Of a stretch of 64,000 nucleotides of DNA, positions 51,080 to 59,210 are shown one piece after another (positions within the stretch are counted from its first letter, which is position 1; every line of letters starts with the position of its first letter). Where the stretch lies: contig NZ_CP042431.1 of assembly GCF_007970185.1 (NCBI RefSeq), positions 1,674,001 to 1,738,000 of the forward strand, in the 5' to 3' direction. Position numbers and translations under genes: made by a program. The DNA is from Pseudobacter ginsenosidimutans. GTDB taxonomy: Bacteria; Bacteroidota; Bacteroidia; Chitinophagales; Chitinophagaceae. Under the pieces are notes generated by a model, which saw nothing but the letters and a program-made list of their open reading frames with translations, was not told where the DNA came from and did not search any database.

Positions 51080-52087
51080 CTAGGCCATCTTTTCCTGAGC
51101 ATTTGAAACAATGAGACGTTTATTCAACACTGGCGTTGAGCCTTTGCCTGAATTTCCTTTATCAGAATTGCGGTATTTGGCGAGGTTGATCAGCAGCACG
51201 CTTCCCAGGATAACGCCCAGTCCAAGCAACTGCCAGAAGCTCATTACCTCATTGGCGAAGAACACGCCAAGCAACACAGCTACAACAGGGTTCACATAAG
51301 CGTAGGTGCTCACCTGTGTTGGGCTTCTCACCTGTAACAGCCATACATATGCGCTGAAAGCGAGGATCGATCCAAACACGATCAGGTAGGCCAGGGAAAG
51401 CCATGCACTATTGCTCACGGCAGCAAAGCTGAAATCTTTCCATTCTCCGGCAATGAAACTACCCGGCAGGAAGATAAAGCCGGCAGTCAGCATTTGAATG
51501 GTGGTGTTTACCAACGCGGATCCTGTTGAATTGTATTTTGAATAAATGGAACCACCTGCCCAGCTGATACATCCCGCCAATACGATAAGGAGGCCAACCA
51601 GGGTTTCTCCGCCTCCGGGCGTATTCATGATCGCATCCAGCTGATCACTCAGCAACAGTACTACACCAATGAAACCGATGATTAGTCCAACGATGGTGCT
51701 GGTGCTGCGGAAATTCTCTTTCCATTTTGATTTATCGAGTAAAAGGAACCAGATAGGCGCTGAAGAGATCCAAACGGCTACCAGAGAACTGGGTAATGTT
51801 TTCTCGGCCCAGATCACACAGCCGTTTCCGATGAACAGCAACAGTGCTCCTGTGATGATGGCCGCTTTGAATTGCTGAGGATTCCAGAGCTTCTCTCCCC
51901 TGATCAGACACCAGGCCAGCATGATGCCACCGGCCACCAGGAAACGAAAAGCTCCCATGATCAAAGGCGGAAAATCGTGCACAGCCTTTTGAATGAAAAA
52001 ATAAGTGGAACCCCAAACCAGGTACACAGTGGCGAACGCGAGGATCACCATGATCGTTGAAGCGGGCTTTTTAGCTACAGTTGACAT
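51080..52087 (-). CDS. EamA/DMT-family exporter
   Basis: A 335-residue membrane protein with two EamA repeats and about ten helices. The first repeat starts TIMVILAFATVYLVWGSTYF and the second SIYSKYNSTGSALVNTTIQ; the last helices end with LLGVFFANEVMSFWQLLGLGVILGSVLLI. DMT exporters move amino acids, drugs or metabolites; the substrate is unknown. It lies 5 nt downstream of an Lrp/AsnC regulator gene. That arrangement is typical of amino-acid or metabolite efflux controlled by a sensing Lrp protein, and supports a small-metabolite exporter role. Confidence 0.9.
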   Translation of the reverse strand: MSTVAKKPASTIMVILAFATVYLVWGSTYFFIQKAVHDFPPLIMGAFRFLVAGGIMLAWCLIRGEKLWNPQQFKAAIITGALLLFIGNGCVIWAEKTLPSSLVAVWISSAPIWFLLLDKSKWKENFRSTSTIVGLIIGFIGVVLLLSDQLDAIMNTPGGGETLVGLLIVLAGCISWAGGSIYSKYNSTGSALVNTTIQMLTAGFIFLPGSFIAGEWKDFSFAAVSNSAWLSLAYLIVFGSILAFSAYVWLLQVRSPTQVSTYAYVNPVVAVLLGVFFANEVMSFWQLLGLGVILGSVLLINLAKYRNSDKGNSGKGSTPVLNKRLIVSNAQEKMA

Positions 52088-52092
52088 ACGTT

Positions 52093-52563
52093 TTATTTTT
52101 TTGGAATGACCAGTTGCTGTTGCTCTTTTACGGTTTCCAAAACGATGGTTGTTTTGGTGGATGAAATGTTAGGGATCTTTTGGAGTGAGTTGCGCATCAG
52201 ATGCATGAGTGAGGCAGAATCGGCTGTGCGGACTTTAATAAGGTAGCAATCTTCTCCTGCGATATGATGTACTTCCTGCACTTCTGGAATTTGGGCAAGG
52301 GCTTTGGAAGTGTCACCACTACAGGAAAATCCTTCGGAGGATCGTATAAAAATAAAAGCGAGGAGTTTTTGTTGAATGGCGGCAGGGTTCACCTGCGCAG
52401 AATAACGGACGATCACATTTTTATTCTCGAGCTTCTTCACGCGCTCCAGTACAGCTGATGGCGCCATATTCAGTTCGCGTGCCAGGTCTGCATTGGAGAT
52501 CCGGGCATTTGACTGCATCAGGTCAAGTATCTGGAGGTCTGTATTGTCGAGTGTGATTTCCAT
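52093..52563 (-). CDS. Lrp/AsnC-family transcriptional regulator
   Basis: A 156-residue regulator. The N-terminal helix-turn-helix is LDNTDLQILDLMQSNARISNADLARELNMAPSAVLERVKKLENKNVI (~5-50). The C-terminal RAM ligand-binding domain includes LLAFIFIRS, VQEVHHIAGEDCYLIKVR and the final IVLETVKEQQ. Members bind amino acids and form octamers. It precedes the EamA exporter gene by 5 nt, so it likely controls that operon. A palindrome with AATATTC halves (52588-52608) lies 25 nt upstream of its start and is a plausible binding site. Confidence 0.93.
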   Translation of the reverse strand: MEITLDNTDLQILDLMQSNARISNADLARELNMAPSAVLERVKKLENKNVIVRYSAQVNPAAIQQKLLAFIFIRSSEGFSCSGDTSKALAQIPEVQEVHHIAGEDCYLIKVRTADSASLMHLMRNSLQKIPNISSTKTTIVLETVKEQQQLVIPKK

Positions 52564-52587
52564 TCCGGCTAATTTTCTGTAAATTTA

Positions 52588-52608
52588 GAATATTCCAGAA
52601 TAATATTC
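52588..52608. promoter_or_regulatory. Probable Lrp operator
   Basis: GAATATT (52588-52594) and AATATTC (52602-52608) are perfect complements around a 7-nt spacer, in the AT-rich region just before the Lrp-type gene. A second GAATTTATTC-type element follows at about 52629. Confidence 0.45.
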
Positions 52609-52781
52609 GGAAGGAAGACGAAATTTAGAATTTATTCAGTTTTGAGTAGTCGATGGCCGAACAATAATCGGAATTGTGAGGCTGGTTGAGGTTAAAACCG
52701 AATTTTATTCGGATTTTGGTCGGAGAAGGAGCTTGCGAAGGGTCAGGGTTGACGCCAGTTGCTCACTTCCCCGCGAGTGCC

Positions 52782-52830
52782 CTGTATCAGTTCGCCTCCG
52801 GCGAATACAGCGTTGAGCGACTGCTCGCTC
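52782..52830. repeat. Two adjacent small hairpins
   Basis: TTCGCC-TCC-GGCGAA (52791-52805), extended by CTGTA/TACAG, is followed directly by GAGCGA-CTGC-TCGCTC (52815-52830). No U-tract follows either. They sit between the Lrp-type gene and the DUF3127 gene, in a region otherwise without features. Confidence 0.5.
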
Positions 52831-52856
52831 CCTGCACATAACCTGCATAAATTCTT

Positions 52857-52887
52857 ATTGCCATTTTTCAAACCCGGCATATATTTA
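52857..52887 (+). promoter_or_regulatory. Promoter of the DUF3127 gene
   Basis: ATTG (52857-52860) and TATATTTA (52880-52887, one mismatch) are 19 nt apart, 16 nt before the start codon. Confidence 0.45.
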
Positions 52888-52903
52888 CGCAAATCAGTCA
52901 ATA

Positions 52904-53248
52904 ATGGACATTAGTGGAAAGATCCTCCAGTTCCTTCCCGTGCAAACAGGACAGGGAAAGAACGGTACCTGGAAAAAACAGGAATTCATTCTCGAAACAG
53001 GCGATACCTACCCCAAGAAAGTTTGCATTGCAGCATGGGGTGATAAAATAGATCTCGCCAGCATCAAGCCCGGCGAACAGGTTACAGTTTCCTTCGACGT
53101 TGAAAGCCGTGAATTCAACGGTCGCTGGTACACAGACGTGAAAGCATGGAAAGTAGTGCGCGCAGCAGCAGGTAGCGGCAACAGCGCCGTGCCCGACGGC
53201 CCTCCCGGATTTGAGCCTGGAGCTGCAGATGATGACCTGCCGTTCTAA
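52904..53248 (+). CDS. DUF3127 (OB-fold-like) protein with acidic SSB-like tail
   Basis: A 114-residue protein of the DUF3127 family, found mainly in Bacteroidota. It starts MDISGKILQFLPVQTGQG and has the OB-fold-like strands WKKQEFILETGDTYPKKVCIAAWGDKI and QVTVSFDVESREFNGRWYTDVKAWKV. The tail is flexible and ends in DDDLPF, very like the C-terminal tip of single-stranded DNA-binding protein (DDDIPF) that recruits partner proteins. A nucleic-acid-binding role is therefore reasonable but not proven. It is monocistronic; a terminator hairpin follows and merges with the next gene's leader. Confidence 0.85.
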   Translation: MDISGKILQFLPVQTGQGKNGTWKKQEFILETGDTYPKKVCIAAWGDKIDLASIKPGEQVTVSFDVESREFNGRWYTDVKAWKVVRAAAGSGNSAVPDGPPGFEPGAADDDLPF

Positions 53249-53333
53249 GAAAACGACAGTTCAGCAGGCATTTTTTTCGGTTCAGATTTTCGCAACAGTA
53301 TATTGCCACTGACATAAATCAGCTAATGATACA

Positions 53334-53368
53334 GGATCAACTGGAGTAATTTCGGTTGATCCTTTTTT
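53334..53368 (+). terminator. Terminator-like hairpin directly before a start codon
   Basis: GGATCAAC pairs with GTTGATCC around a 13-nt loop, followed by six Ts. It ends 3 nt before the ATG at 53372, so it is either the terminator of the DUF3127 transcript or an attenuator in the receptor gene's leader. Confidence 0.75.
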
Positions 53369-53371
53369 ATT

Positions 53372-55804
53372 ATGCGTACACTTTTTGTAGTTGTCTTGAT
53401 ACTGATTGCCCAGGTGGTAACAGCGCAACCCTCTGAAGATGGTGATGTCACCATAACTGTGAACAATAACCAGCAGCAACCGCTTTCGCTGGCCTCTGTT
53501 ACAATGCTGAAAGCAAAAGATTCTTCCATTGTAAGAACGGGGATGACGGACTCTTCCGGCAAACTGGTTTTTGAAAATATACCTTCCGGAAAGTATCTCT
53601 TCCGCATCACCATGGTAGATCATATCACCCAATATGCGGGTCCGATAGAGTTTAGTTCAGGCAAAGCCAATCTCCCGCTGACCGTCACCTTACTTCGTTC
53701 CAATGCATCGCTCCAGGAAGTGACCATCTCGGCAAGAAGGCCATTGATCAGGTTTGCTCCGGATAAGACAATCGTTTCTGTAGACAACAGCATTACGAGC
53801 ACAGGCGCCAATGTATTGGAAGTCCTGGAAAAATCACCCGGTGTTTCGGTTGATCGTGACGGTAATGTGAGCCTGAAAGGAAGGTCCAACGTACTGGTGC
53901 TCATCGATGGCAAACCAACTTACCTGAGCGGTTCCGAACTTAACAGCCTTTTGTCAGGTATGTCGGCTTCCCAGCTGGAGCAAATTGAGTTGATGGACAA
54001 TCCGCCCAGTAAGTATGATGCCACCGGTAACGCAGGTGTGATCAATATCAAAACGAAAAAGAACAAGCAACAGGGCTTCAATGGTACAGCCAGTACAGCG
54101 TACCAGCAGGGAAGGAAACAAAGATCCATACACAGTCTGGCAATGAATTACCGGCAGGGACCACTCAACGCTTTCATGAACTACAATCTGAATGAAGGTG
54201 GTTTTCTCATTTATCTCTACGCACTTCGAAAATATTTTGATCCCGGTACTACCAATGCCAATGCAGTTTTACAACAACCTGGCCGAATCGAAGGCAGGGG
54301 ACAGAACCATTCACTCAAACTGGGACTGGACTATACCATCAGCAAGAAAACATCACTGGGAATATTAGCCAATGGTTTTTACCAGTATCGACGCACGAGA
54401 AACAAAGCCGAAGCTGAATGGCTGAATGACCTTGATCAAAAAGATTCAGTGATCAACACCAATGGATACAGCACGCTCAACTGGAGGAATGGGGCTGTAA
54501 ATATCAATGCCCGTCACAATTTCAGTGCAGATCAGGAACTGACAATGGACTTCGACTGGCTTGGATATAATATCCAGAATTACCAGCTCTTCCGGAATAT
54601 ACGGGAAGGGAATAATGGATACGATGAAGCAGAAAAGGGTGAGATTCCCACCAAAATCAAAATCCTGACAGGAAAGGCTGATTACTCGCAACGATTTGGT
54701 GAAACCATGAAGCTGGAAGCTGGGTGGAAAAGCAGCCGCATCCGGACCGACAACTATGCCGGCTATGAACTCAATACCAACGGTGATTGGATCAACAACC
54801 CCGACAAGACCAATCAATTTGTGTACATCGAAAATATTCATGCGGCCTATGGCAATTTCGAAAAGGCATGGGATAAGTTCACAGTGCAGGCAGGGCTTCG
54901 CTTTGAGCATACCGGGTATGATGCAGAGCAAATGGGTAATGCATTACGGAAAGACTCTGCCTTCTCCCGAAACTACAATAGCTTCTTCCCTACCACCTAT
55001 CTTCAATATAAGCTTGATTCTTCCAGCAGTTTCACTCTCAGCGCCGGCAGAAGGATCGACAGGCCCGTGTTCCAGAACCTGAACCCCTTCGAGATGATCC
55101 TCAACAAATACACGAGCCAGCGGGGCAATCCATTTCTTTTGCCTCAATATACCTGGAATTTCCAGTTGTCGCATGTTTATAAAGAATGGTTGATGACAAC
55201 GGTGAGCTATAGCCGAACTTCTGATTATCTTGCACAATTGTTCCATATCAAGCCTGATGGTTCCTTCCTGTATTCCTACGGTAATGTGGGTAACAAGCAA
55301 ACGCTTGGACTTTCGGTAAGTGTGCAGTTACAGCCTGCAAGCTGGTGGAACATGAGTTTGCAAACTGATTTGATCCATAAACGCTTTAAAGCCGTGTTGT
55401 GGAAAGAGCTCACCCCCACAATAACCCAACTCAACGCTAATATCAACAACCAGTTCAAATTCAAAAAAGGATGGGCTGCTGAATTGACCGCCTATTATAT
55501 CACGCGCAGCCAGGAAGACATCCAGGAAGTAGTGGAGCCAACCGGTCAGGTAGGCGCCGGTATTTCAAAGTCAATGTTCAAGAACAAAGCCACTATCAAA
55601 CTGGCTTTCCGCGATATTTTCTACACACAGGCCATGAATGGCCTCACGCAGTTCAAAGATTCTGAAGAGTACTTCGAGACCAGACGGGACTCCCGTGTGG
55701 CCGTGTTGAGTTTCACCTGGCGCTTCGGCAAAACATTCAAAGGCGGTGTAAAAAGAAGTGGCAGCGCCGATGATGAAATGCGACGAGTGGGCTCAGGCGG
55801 TTAA
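53372..55804 (+). CDS. TonB-dependent-type outer-membrane beta-barrel receptor
   Basis: An 810-residue protein with signal peptide MRTLFVVVLILIAQVVTA, a carboxypeptidase-regulatory-like domain (~30-115), and a plug domain (ARRPLIRFAPDKTIVSVDNSITSTGANVLEVLEKSPGV; DGKPTYLSG, then GNAGVINIKTKK). The C-terminal outer-membrane beta-barrel is of the OMP_b-brl family and ends FRFGKTFKGGV-like. It is a different subfamily from the 24444/30150 pair. The ligand is unknown, and no SusD-type partner is adjacent. The ATG at 53372 is the only Met before the signal peptide, immediately after a terminator-like hairpin, which is unusual. Confidence 0.9.
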   Translation: MRTLFVVVLILIAQVVTAQPSEDGDVTITVNNNQQQPLSLASVTMLKAKDSSIVRTGMTDSSGKLVFENIPSGKYLFRITMVDHITQYAGPIEFSSGKANLPLTVTLLRSNASLQEVTISARRPLIRFAPDKTIVSVDNSITSTGANVLEVLEKSPGVSVDRDGNVSLKGRSNVLVLIDGKPTYLSGSELNSLLSGMSASQLEQIELMDNPPSKYDATGNAGVINIKTKKNKQQGFNGTASTAYQQGRKQRSIHSLAMNYRQGPLNAFMNYNLNEGGFLIYLYALRKYFDPGTTNANAVLQQPGRIEGRGQNHSLKLGLDYTISKKTSLGILANGFYQYRRTRNKAEAEWLNDLDQKDSVINTNGYSTLNWRNGAVNINARHNFSADQELTMDFDWLGYNIQNYQLFRNIREGNNGYDEAEKGEIPTKIKILTGKADYSQRFGETMKLEAGWKSSRIRTDNYAGYELNTNGDWINNPDKTNQFVYIENIHAAYGNFEKAWDKFTVQAGLRFEHTGYDAEQMGNALRKDSAFSRNYNSFFPTTYLQYKLDSSSSFTLSAGRRIDRPVFQNLNPFEMILNKYTSQRGNPFLLPQYTWNFQLSHVYKEWLMTTVSYSRTSDYLAQLFHIKPDGSFLYSYGNVGNKQTLGLSVSVQLQPASWWNMSLQTDLIHKRFKAVLWKELTPTITQLNANINNQFKFKKGWAAELTAYYITRSQEDIQEVVEPTGQVGAGISKSMFKNKATIKLAFRDIFYTQAMNGLTQFKDSEEYFETRRDSRVAVLSFTWRFGKTFKGGVKRSGSADDEMRRVGSGG

Positions 55805-55808
55805 AGCG

Positions 55809-55838
55809 ATTGTGGCTCACCGTAATTCCTTAGATTTG
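55809..55838 (+). promoter_or_regulatory. Promoter of the ABC exporter gene
   Basis: ATTG (55809-55812) and TAGATTTG (55831-55838, perfect -7) are 18 nt apart, 34 nt before the start codon. Confidence 0.45.
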
Positions 55839-55872
55839 TATCCACCCCAACCTGTCCGTACACATCGTCGGC

Positions 55873-57630
55873 ATGCAGATCCTTTGGAAATATTTACAGC
55901 CACAACGCTGGTTGATCCTTTTCTCCCTGTTACTGGCAGGGATTGCCCAGATCTTGTCTTTGATCGATCCGGTGATCTTCGGAAAGATCATCGATGACTA
56001 CGCTGGCCAGGTAAATATCAAACCCCGCGAAGAACTGGTGCGCGGCGTACTCTGGTGGCTCTTTATCGCGATAGCCATCGCTACGCTTGCCCGCGTTGCA
56101 CGCGCCTTCCAGGAATATTTCACCCGCCTCGCCGTTCAGAAATTCGGATTACAGATCTTCAATGATGGCCTGCGCCAGACACTCCGTCTCACTTTCAGTG
56201 AATTTGAAGAACAACGAAGCGGGGAAACGATGGCCATTCTGCAAAAAGTACGCACAGATACCGAACGCTTCATCAACTCATTCATCAATATTCTTTTCTC
56301 TTCGCTGGTGGGCATGGGCTTTCTAATCTGGTACGCTATTACCAAACATTGGGCACTGATCCCTGTATTCGTGATCGGCGTACTGGTGTTGGGCTCACTA
56401 ACAGGATTGCTGAGCAAAAAGATCAAGACGCTCCAAAGATCAATCAATAGAGAAACCAACCGCATGGCGGGGATCATCACTGAATCCCTGCGAAATATAG
56501 AACTGGTGCGGAGCCTGGGACTTACCTTTCCCGAGATCCGGCGGCTCCGCGAGTTCACCTATCGCATCTTCCAGCTGGAAATGCAGAAAACAAAACAGGT
56601 GAGGACCCTGAGTTTTCTGCAGGGCACTGTGTTGAATATCCTTCGTCAATCCATTCTCTTTATTTTGTTATGGCTGATCTTCGGCAATGTGCTGAGCACC
56701 GGCGAGCTGATCAGTATGCAGTTCATCTCCAGTTCCATCTTTGGCCCATTGCAGGATATCGGCAGTATCATTCTTTCCTATCGCGAAGCGGAAGCATCTT
56801 TGCAAACCTTCGATACGCTGATGAACAAGCCTGTGGAACAAAGGCCACCAGAGCCTATCGAGCTCAATGAACTGGAAAGCATCCGCTTCGATAATGTGGT
56901 GTTCCGGCACAAGACAGCCCGGCAAAATGCAATGGACGGCATCTCTTTTACTTTCAAAAAAGGCGATACTGTTGCTTTCGTTGGCCCTTCCGGCTCCGGC
57001 AAATCCACACTGGTGAAGCTGTTGGTGGGATTGTACAAACCTGTTGAAGGCGAGATCTATTTCAACGATATACCGGCAACGCTTATACGATATAATGAGC
57101 TCAGGCGGCAGATCGGTTTTGTAACACAGGATACGCAGCTGTTTGCCGGCACCATCCGTCAGAACCTGCTCTTCGTGCAGCCCAATGCCACAGATGAGCA
57201 GATGATGCAGGCCATCGAAAAGGCATCGGCGCTCAACCTTGTGAAGCGACATGAATCAGGACTGGATACCATGCTCGGTGAAGGCGGTCTCAAACTCTCC
57301 GGCGGCGAAAAGCAAAGGCTGAGCATCGCAAGAGCCCTTCTCCGCGAGCCGCGGCTCCTGATCTTCGATGAAGCTACTTCAGCGCTGGACTCGCTCACGG
57401 AAGAAGCCATCACAGAAACCATCCGCGAAATTGCTTCGCAAAGACAGCAGATCACCATCATGATCGCACACAGGCTCAGCACCATCATGTACGCAGATAA
57501 TATCATCGTACTCGAGAAAGGAAAGATCACAGAGCAAGGCTCTCATGATGAATTACTGGAGCAGAAAGGACTGTACTATGCCATGTGGCGTCAGCAGATC
57601 GGGGAGCGCAGGCCGGAAACGGAGTTTTGA
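55873..57630 (+). CDS. ABC exporter, fused permease and ATPase
   Basis: A 585-residue half-transporter of the ABC type I exporter (MsbA/lipid A-type) family. The N-terminal domain (~1-300) has about six helices. The ATPase has Walker A (GPSGSGKST, ~372), Q-loop (FVTQDTQLFAG), signature LSGGEKQRLSIARAL (~475), Walker B (LLIFDEATSALD, ~495) and H-loop (IAHRLSTI). Two copies are needed for function. Substrates of this family include lipids, drugs and peptides; none can be assigned here. No partner subunit is adjacent. It starts 68 nt after the receptor gene. Confidence 0.92.
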   Translation: MQILWKYLQPQRWLILFSLLLAGIAQILSLIDPVIFGKIIDDYAGQVNIKPREELVRGVLWWLFIAIAIATLARVARAFQEYFTRLAVQKFGLQIFNDGLRQTLRLTFSEFEEQRSGETMAILQKVRTDTERFINSFINILFSSLVGMGFLIWYAITKHWALIPVFVIGVLVLGSLTGLLSKKIKTLQRSINRETNRMAGIITESLRNIELVRSLGLTFPEIRRLREFTYRIFQLEMQKTKQVRTLSFLQGTVLNILRQSILFILLWLIFGNVLSTGELISMQFISSSIFGPLQDIGSIILSYREAEASLQTFDTLMNKPVEQRPPEPIELNELESIRFDNVVFRHKTARQNAMDGISFTFKKGDTVAFVGPSGSGKSTLVKLLVGLYKPVEGEIYFNDIPATLIRYNELRRQIGFVTQDTQLFAGTIRQNLLFVQPNATDEQMMQAIEKASALNLVKRHESGLDTMLGEGGLKLSGGEKQRLSIARALLREPRLLIFDEATSALDSLTEEAITETIREIASQRQQITIMIAHRLSTIMYADNIIVLEKGKITEQGSHDELLEQKGLYYAMWRQQIGERRPETEF

Positions 57631-57704
57631 GGATTATCAAGATCTAAGCAGGCAGGAAATTTATTGTGGATCCGATCGTTTACTGATGTTACAATTGCCA
57701 ACAT

Positions 57705-58058
57705 ATGAAAAGCGGAATCGTTTTATTGCTGTCTGTATTTTCACTGTTCACTGCATTGGCGGTTGTGCCAGCCATTCTTTCTTTCAGATCTTCCGAACAT
57801 AGTTCCAAAGATATTGCCACCTGTTATGGCAGAACACCCTGTGCTGCCTGCTCCAATTGCTCGGGATGCAAACATTGTAAGGCTGGAGGAACCTGCGGGG
57901 TTTGCGAAAAGCCAAAATCCTCCAATGGGTCTTTTGGTTCGTCTTCTAAGAAAAGCAGTCCTGTTACTTCCGGTCAGTGCCGGGCAAAAACAAAAAAAGG
58001 AACAAGATGTTCCCGTAATCAAAGGTCTGGCGGCTATTGCTGGCAGCATGGCGGTTGA
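57705..58058 (+). CDS. Small exported Cys-rich protein with DUF5763-like tail
   Basis: A 117-residue protein with an N-terminal hydrophobic segment (SGIVLLLSVFSLFTALAVVPAIL) and a dense cysteine cluster (CYGRTPCAACSNCSGCKHCKAG, then CGVCEK). A polar linker is followed by the C-terminal module QCRAKTKKGTRCSRNQRSGGYCWQHGG, which has the C-x-A-x-T-x-x-G-x-x-C...C-W-x-H pattern of the DUF5763 family. The clusters suggest metal (zinc) binding. The function is unknown. It starts 74 nt after the ABC exporter and converges with the DeoR-type gene. Confidence 0.75.
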   Translation: MKSGIVLLLSVFSLFTALAVVPAILSFRSSEHSSKDIATCYGRTPCAACSNCSGCKHCKAGGTCGVCEKPKSSNGSFGSSSKKSSPVTSGQCRAKTKKGTRCSRNQRSGGYCWQHGG

Positions 58059-58072
58059 GCCATAGCGTTATA

Positions 58073-58855
58073 CTACAACAATTCCACTTCTTTGGTTCTG
58101 TAAGGCTGCAGGGCGATATTGTCCGGAGGCAGTTCAGTGATCAGGTAATCGATATCCTGGATATCCGCAATTTTCATCTTCATGGTGGAGTTGAGTTTTT
58201 CGGAGATCGCGAGGATGGCGATCTTATCTGCGGCTTTGATCATGGCTTTTTTCACCTGGATGGTTTCCCAGTCGGAGTCCGTGAGGCCATTGGCTGCATC
58301 GAGGGCATTGGTGCCGATGATGCAGAGGTCCGCTTTGATATTGGAAAGATATTCGAATACCTCACCACTCACCGTCATCTGGCTGTAAGTGGAGATTTGT
58401 CCACCGATCATGATCGTTTTGATCATTGGCTTGTCCAGCAATTCCACTGCAGAAAGAACATTCACTGTAATGAAAGTGGCGCGGAGCGTATGCGGGATTT
58501 TTTTGATGAACTCCCGGATAGTGGTGCCACCGCCAACCAGCACGATCATATCATCTTTCAGCAGTTGCAAAGCTTTTTCAGCAATCACTACTTTATTGCT
58601 TTGTGAATAGGTTTCGGATTCATGTCCGTAATGATAAGCGATAGACATGGCGCCGCCCTTGATCTTCACTACTTCTCCATCGTCTGCCAGTTCGTTCACG
58701 TCGCGGCGGATCGTGTCTTCACTCACATTGATCAGACCTACCAGGTCGGCATAGGTCAAACGGGTGTGAATATTCACCTGTTTGATGATGAGTTTCTTTC
58801 TCGCCTGTTTGGTCAGCGAAGCAGGGGGGATCTGATCCTGTGTGTTTAAGTCCAT
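58073..58855 (-). CDS. DeoR/GlpR-family transcriptional regulator
   Basis: A 260-residue regulator. The N-terminal winged helix is TKQARKKLIIKQVNIHTRLTYADLVGLINVSEDTIRRDVNELADDGEVVKIKGGA (~14-68; SEDTIRRDVNEL is the diagnostic DeoR motif). The C-terminal sugar-phosphate-sensing domain includes IVLVGGGTTIREF (~104-116), TFITVNVLSAVELL and IGTNALDAANGLTDSDW. DeoR proteins respond to phosphorylated sugars and usually repress sugar-use genes. It is divergent from the SusC/SusD operon, with 355 nt between. Control of that uptake system is likely but not shown. Confidence 0.93.
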   Translation of the reverse strand: MDLNTQDQIPPASLTKQARKKLIIKQVNIHTRLTYADLVGLINVSEDTIRRDVNELADDGEVVKIKGGAMSIAYHYGHESETYSQSNKVVIAEKALQLLKDDMIVLVGGGTTIREFIKKIPHTLRATFITVNVLSAVELLDKPMIKTIMIGGQISTYSQMTVSGEVFEYLSNIKADLCIIGTNALDAANGLTDSDWETIQVKKAMIKAADKIAILAISEKLNSTMKMKIADIQDIDYLITELPPDNIALQPYRTKEVELL

Positions 58856-59097
58856 AGAAAAAATGAATTGCGCTTACTGAATACTGTTGGAGGATCTGCC
58901 GCATGCGGCCCTCTTTTCCAAATATCCGGTAAAAATAGAATATAAGTTCAATTTTTTGCAGGATTTGGGAGGTAAATAATTTTTTTGCGAAATGTCATAG
59001 CAAAAGATAGAAAATCGATAGGCTGTTAAACTGTTGTTTAATAGCTAATTACACATCATAATTGCTTCAATGGCGGCTTTCCGCAAATTGATTTTTA

Positions 59098-59134
59098 TGC
59101 ATATTTTGCAATTAATGCATGCAAATATTTTGCA
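59098..59134. promoter_or_regulatory. Paired TGCA-type palindromes upstream of susC
   Basis: TGCATATTTTGCA (59098-59110) and TGCAAATATTTTGCA (59120-59134) are similar dyads 22 bp apart start to start, about two helical turns. They lie 77-113 bp before the SusC-type start and may be the operator of the divergent DeoR-type regulator. No clean -33/-7 pair was found in the rest of this region. Confidence 0.5.
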
Positions 59135-59210
59135 GATTGGAGGGAATTTGGCTAGTTTTAGGGAAGGAATTTGCATTATTTGAAAGAAAAGCTCTTAACT
59201 AACTCTTGCA

